This document shows positions 6,371 through 7,526 of a stretch of DNA of 7,526 bases, piece by piece. The stretch comes from Alphaproteobacteria bacterium. GTDB lineage: Bacteria > Pseudomonadota > Alphaproteobacteria > RF32 > CAG-239. The position numbers were made by a program, and so were the translations under genes. Where the stretch lies: assembly GCA_024408895.1 (NCBI GenBank), contig JAKSUO010000058.1, positions 1 through 7,526 of the forward strand, written 5' to 3'. Below the pieces are notes generated by a model that had not been told where the DNA came from, searched no databases, and saw only the letters and a list, made by a program, of their open reading frames with translations. How positions within the stretch are numbered: position 1 is the first letter of the stretch; each line of letters opens with the position of its first letter.

Positions 6371-6645
6371 TCTTCTTCACCAAAACGAGAATTAACCAAA
6401 TATGTCAGACTTTCAATAACTTCACCGGCATTTGTACCACTTGCCTTTACTTTGATAACCACGCCTTTGGAAGCCGCCAACATCATTAAACTCAAAATAG
6501 AACTTCCATCAACAATTTGTCCGTCTTTTTCTACCGTCACTTCTGCATCATATTCGGACACACACTTAACAAAAGCCGCAGCCGCACGCGCATGCAAGCC
6601 TTTTTGATTGCATATAGTAAGTTCTGTTTCTGCCACATTACTCAT
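6367..6645 (-). CDS. ptsH: Phosphocarrier protein HPr
   Basis: HPr is the small cytoplasmic phosphocarrier that takes phosphate from enzyme I and passes it to EIIA proteins. The 92-aa product is about the normal length. The active-site segment is NQKGLHARAAAAFVK with the phosphorylated His18. The regulatory-serine region VDGSSILSLMMLAA (45-58) places a serine, probably Ser49, at the position HPr kinase/phosphorylase modifies in HprK-containing bacteria, which include many alphaproteobacteria. The start at 6645 is supported by the family N-terminus and by an ATGA overlap with the EIIA stop. There is no clear ribosome binding site, so its translation probably depends on EIIA translation. With EIIA next door and no sugar permease, this looks like a regulatory PTS branch of the alphaproteobacterial type. 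The enzyme I (PtsI or PtsP) and HprK genes are not in the window. The protein ends in three glutamates. Confidence 0.95.
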   Translation of the reverse strand: MSNVAETELTICNQKGLHARAAAAFVKCVSEYDAEVTVEKDGQIVDGSSILSLMMLAASKGVVIKVKASGTNAGEVIESLTYLVNSRFGEEE

Positions 6646-7049
6646 TTAGAAGAACCATTTAATAACTGAGAAGCTACATTGATATACTTTTTGCCGGCAT
6701 CTTGAGCGCAATCAACACATTCTGCCAGAGTTTTATCATTACGCACCGAAGCCAATTTAATCAGCATCGGCAAATTTACGCCGGCAATCACATCAAAATT
6801 ACCATGTCCAATGATTGACATTGCCAAATTTGACGGAGTTCCGCCAAACATATCCGTCAACAACAAAACGCCTGAGCCGCAATCAACAGCTTTTGCCTTA
6901 TCCAATATTTCTTGTCTGCGTGCATCCATATCATCTTCCGGCCCAATACATACGCAGGCAACTTTATCTTGAGTGCCGACAACATGCTGCATTGCTGCCA
7001 AAAATTCCACAGCTAAATTGCCGTGTGTTACAAAAACCAAACCTATCAT
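6642..7049 (-). CDS. PTS EIIA component, mannose family (EIIA-Man-like)
   Basis: This is a cytoplasmic PTS EIIA domain of the mannose/fructose/sorbose family, which accepts phosphate from HPr on a histidine. I place the start at ATG 7049, giving 135 aa. The product then begins MIGLVFVTHG, matching the family N-terminus with the active His9, and the ATG overlaps the upstream stop as ATGA. The longer reading from GTG 7070 adds MDRRCVK, which has no family counterpart. The second signature, LLLTDMFGGTPSNLA (62-76), carries the conserved Asp66 and the GGTP loop. There is no EIIB, EIIC or EIID domain in the gene or nearby, so transport is unlikely to be its direct role. Such stand-alone EIIA-Man proteins next to HPr in alphaproteobacteria are thought to act in PTS-based regulation. 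HPr overlaps its 3' end by 4 bases. Confidence 0.93.
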   Translation of the reverse strand: MIGLVFVTHGNLAVEFLAAMQHVVGTQDKVACVCIGPEDDMDARRQEILDKAKAVDCGSGVLLLTDMFGGTPSNLAMSIIGHGNFDVIAGVNLPMLIKLASVRNDKTLAECVDCAQDAGKKYINVASQLLNGSSK

Positions 7050-7465
7050 TTTGACACACCGCCTGTCCACGTTTTAATAGCGCCGAAAGATTTCAGCACT
7101 TCATTTTTATTTTTGGCACGGAATATTTCATCAGCCCGTGTGCGACGTCCATTGAATAAAATTTCCTCAACATTTTCAACCGGAACAGCATAAACAAGAT
7201 TAACAACTTCGCCGTGCAATTCCACAATCATAACCACTTCAGACTCGGCCAAAACAGCAGCCGTTTCTTTGTCTATATTATCCAAGATAATAGAACGTCT
7301 GTCGTCACGACACAAAAGCGCGGTGTTTTTGCTGTCAAATTGCAAAACCGGATTAACCGGTTCGCCGTCGCGCGCGTCAATAAAGATGGCCAATTCACCA
7401 TATTTATTTTCAATAATTTCAAAAAAATCTTGTTTTTCCATTAGTGTATAATACTGATTTTCCAT
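7046..7465 (-). CDS. Unrecognised 139-aa protein coupled to PTS EIIA
   Basis: I do not recognise this protein. It is soluble-looking, with no signal peptide or membrane segment. It has an acidic N-terminal part, then alternating hydrophobic stretches that suggest a beta-rich fold: ELAIFIDARDGEP (24-36), SIILDNIDKETAAVLAESEV (58-77) and VVMIVELHGEVVNLVYAVPV (77-96). A basic segment follows (FNGRRTRADEIFRAKNKNEV, about 104-123). The start at ATG 7465 has an in-frame stop two codons upstream. A purine-rich GGGGATAGAAG precedes it, an indifferent ribosome binding site; a second Met at residue 9 (7441) is an alternative. Its TGA overlaps the EIIA start as ATGA, which implies co-translation with EIIA and HPr and hints at a role in the PTS phosphorelay or its output. 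That link rests on position only. Confidence 0.85.
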   Translation of the reverse strand: MENQYYTLMEKQDFFEIIENKYGELAIFIDARDGEPVNPVLQFDSKNTALLCRDDRRSIILDNIDKETAAVLAESEVVMIVELHGEVVNLVYAVPVENVEEILFNGRRTRADEIFRAKNKNEVLKSFGAIKTWTGGVSK

Positions 7466-7480
7466 CTTCTATCCCCGAAA

Positions 7481-7486
7481 ATTATA
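7481..7486 (-). promoter_or_regulatory. Possible -10 element upstream of the unknown-EIIA-HPr operon
   Basis: On the minus strand a perfect TATAAT (7486-7481) lies 15 bases before the ATG at 7465. A good -35 hexamer at the usual spacing is not visible, and the leader would be very short, with transcription starting almost at the start codon. The last 61 bases of the window hold no gene and are strongly A/T-rich, so a chance match is quite possible. The operon may begin further upstream, outside the window. Confidence 0.25.
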
Positions 7487-7526
7487 TTTTTTATAACTCT
7501 AAAACATTTTTTTACAAATGTAAATC

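Noticed and set aside
7050..7070. Upstream GTG start (7070) for EIIA, adding seven residues
   Set aside because: The added MDRRCVK has no counterpart in the family, while ATG 7049 gives the standard N-terminus and a clean ATGA overlap.

Overview
This 7.5 kb window is bacterial chromosome. It is most likely from an AT-rich alphaproteobacterium, possibly one of the uncultured gut or host-associated Rhodospirillales-like lineages. The clues are a mannose-family EIIA paired with an HPr that keeps the HprK-type serine site but has no adjacent sugar permease, a yebC-ruvC pair, and A/T-rich intergenic DNA with poly-A/T tracts. The assignment is an inference from gene content and cannot be settled from the sequence alone.

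Layout. Positions 1-1202 (+ strand) hold the 3' part of a large cysteine-containing, Tyr/Thr/Ser/Asn-rich protein of probable cell-surface or pilus-tip type. Its start lies outside the window and it ends in a run of 12 A. A strong bidirectional terminator (about 1214-1248) separates it from a convergent block that occupies the rest of the window on the minus strand. In transcription order, right to left, that block is: an unrecognised 139-aa protein, PTS EIIA (mannose family), HPr, a DPPY-type DNA methyltransferase, ftsH, a degenerate one-domain DEAD-box protein, yebC and ruvC.

The first four minus-strand genes appear translationally coupled. They join by 4-base stop/start overlaps (ATGA at 7046-7049, ATGA at 6642-6645, GTGA at 6367-6370), although the methyltransferase start is debatable. 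ftsH and the DEAD-like gene are 13 bases apart, and yebC and ruvC are 3 bases apart. Possible internal promoters lie before ftsH and before yebC; the latter has a perfect TATAAT.

The block combines PTS-type phosphorelay regulation (EIIA, HPr), DNA modification, membrane protein quality control (FtsH), relief of ribosome stalling (YebC) and Holliday junction resolution (RuvC). The least ordinary items are the pseudo-helicase downstream of ftsH, the unknown protein coupled to EIIA/HPr, and a near copy of the yebC ribosome binding site inside the 5' end of the methyltransferase. That copy sits with ideal spacing before a GTG that is out of frame by a single base. I see no CRISPR array, tRNA, rRNA, insertion sequence or complete restriction-modification system.
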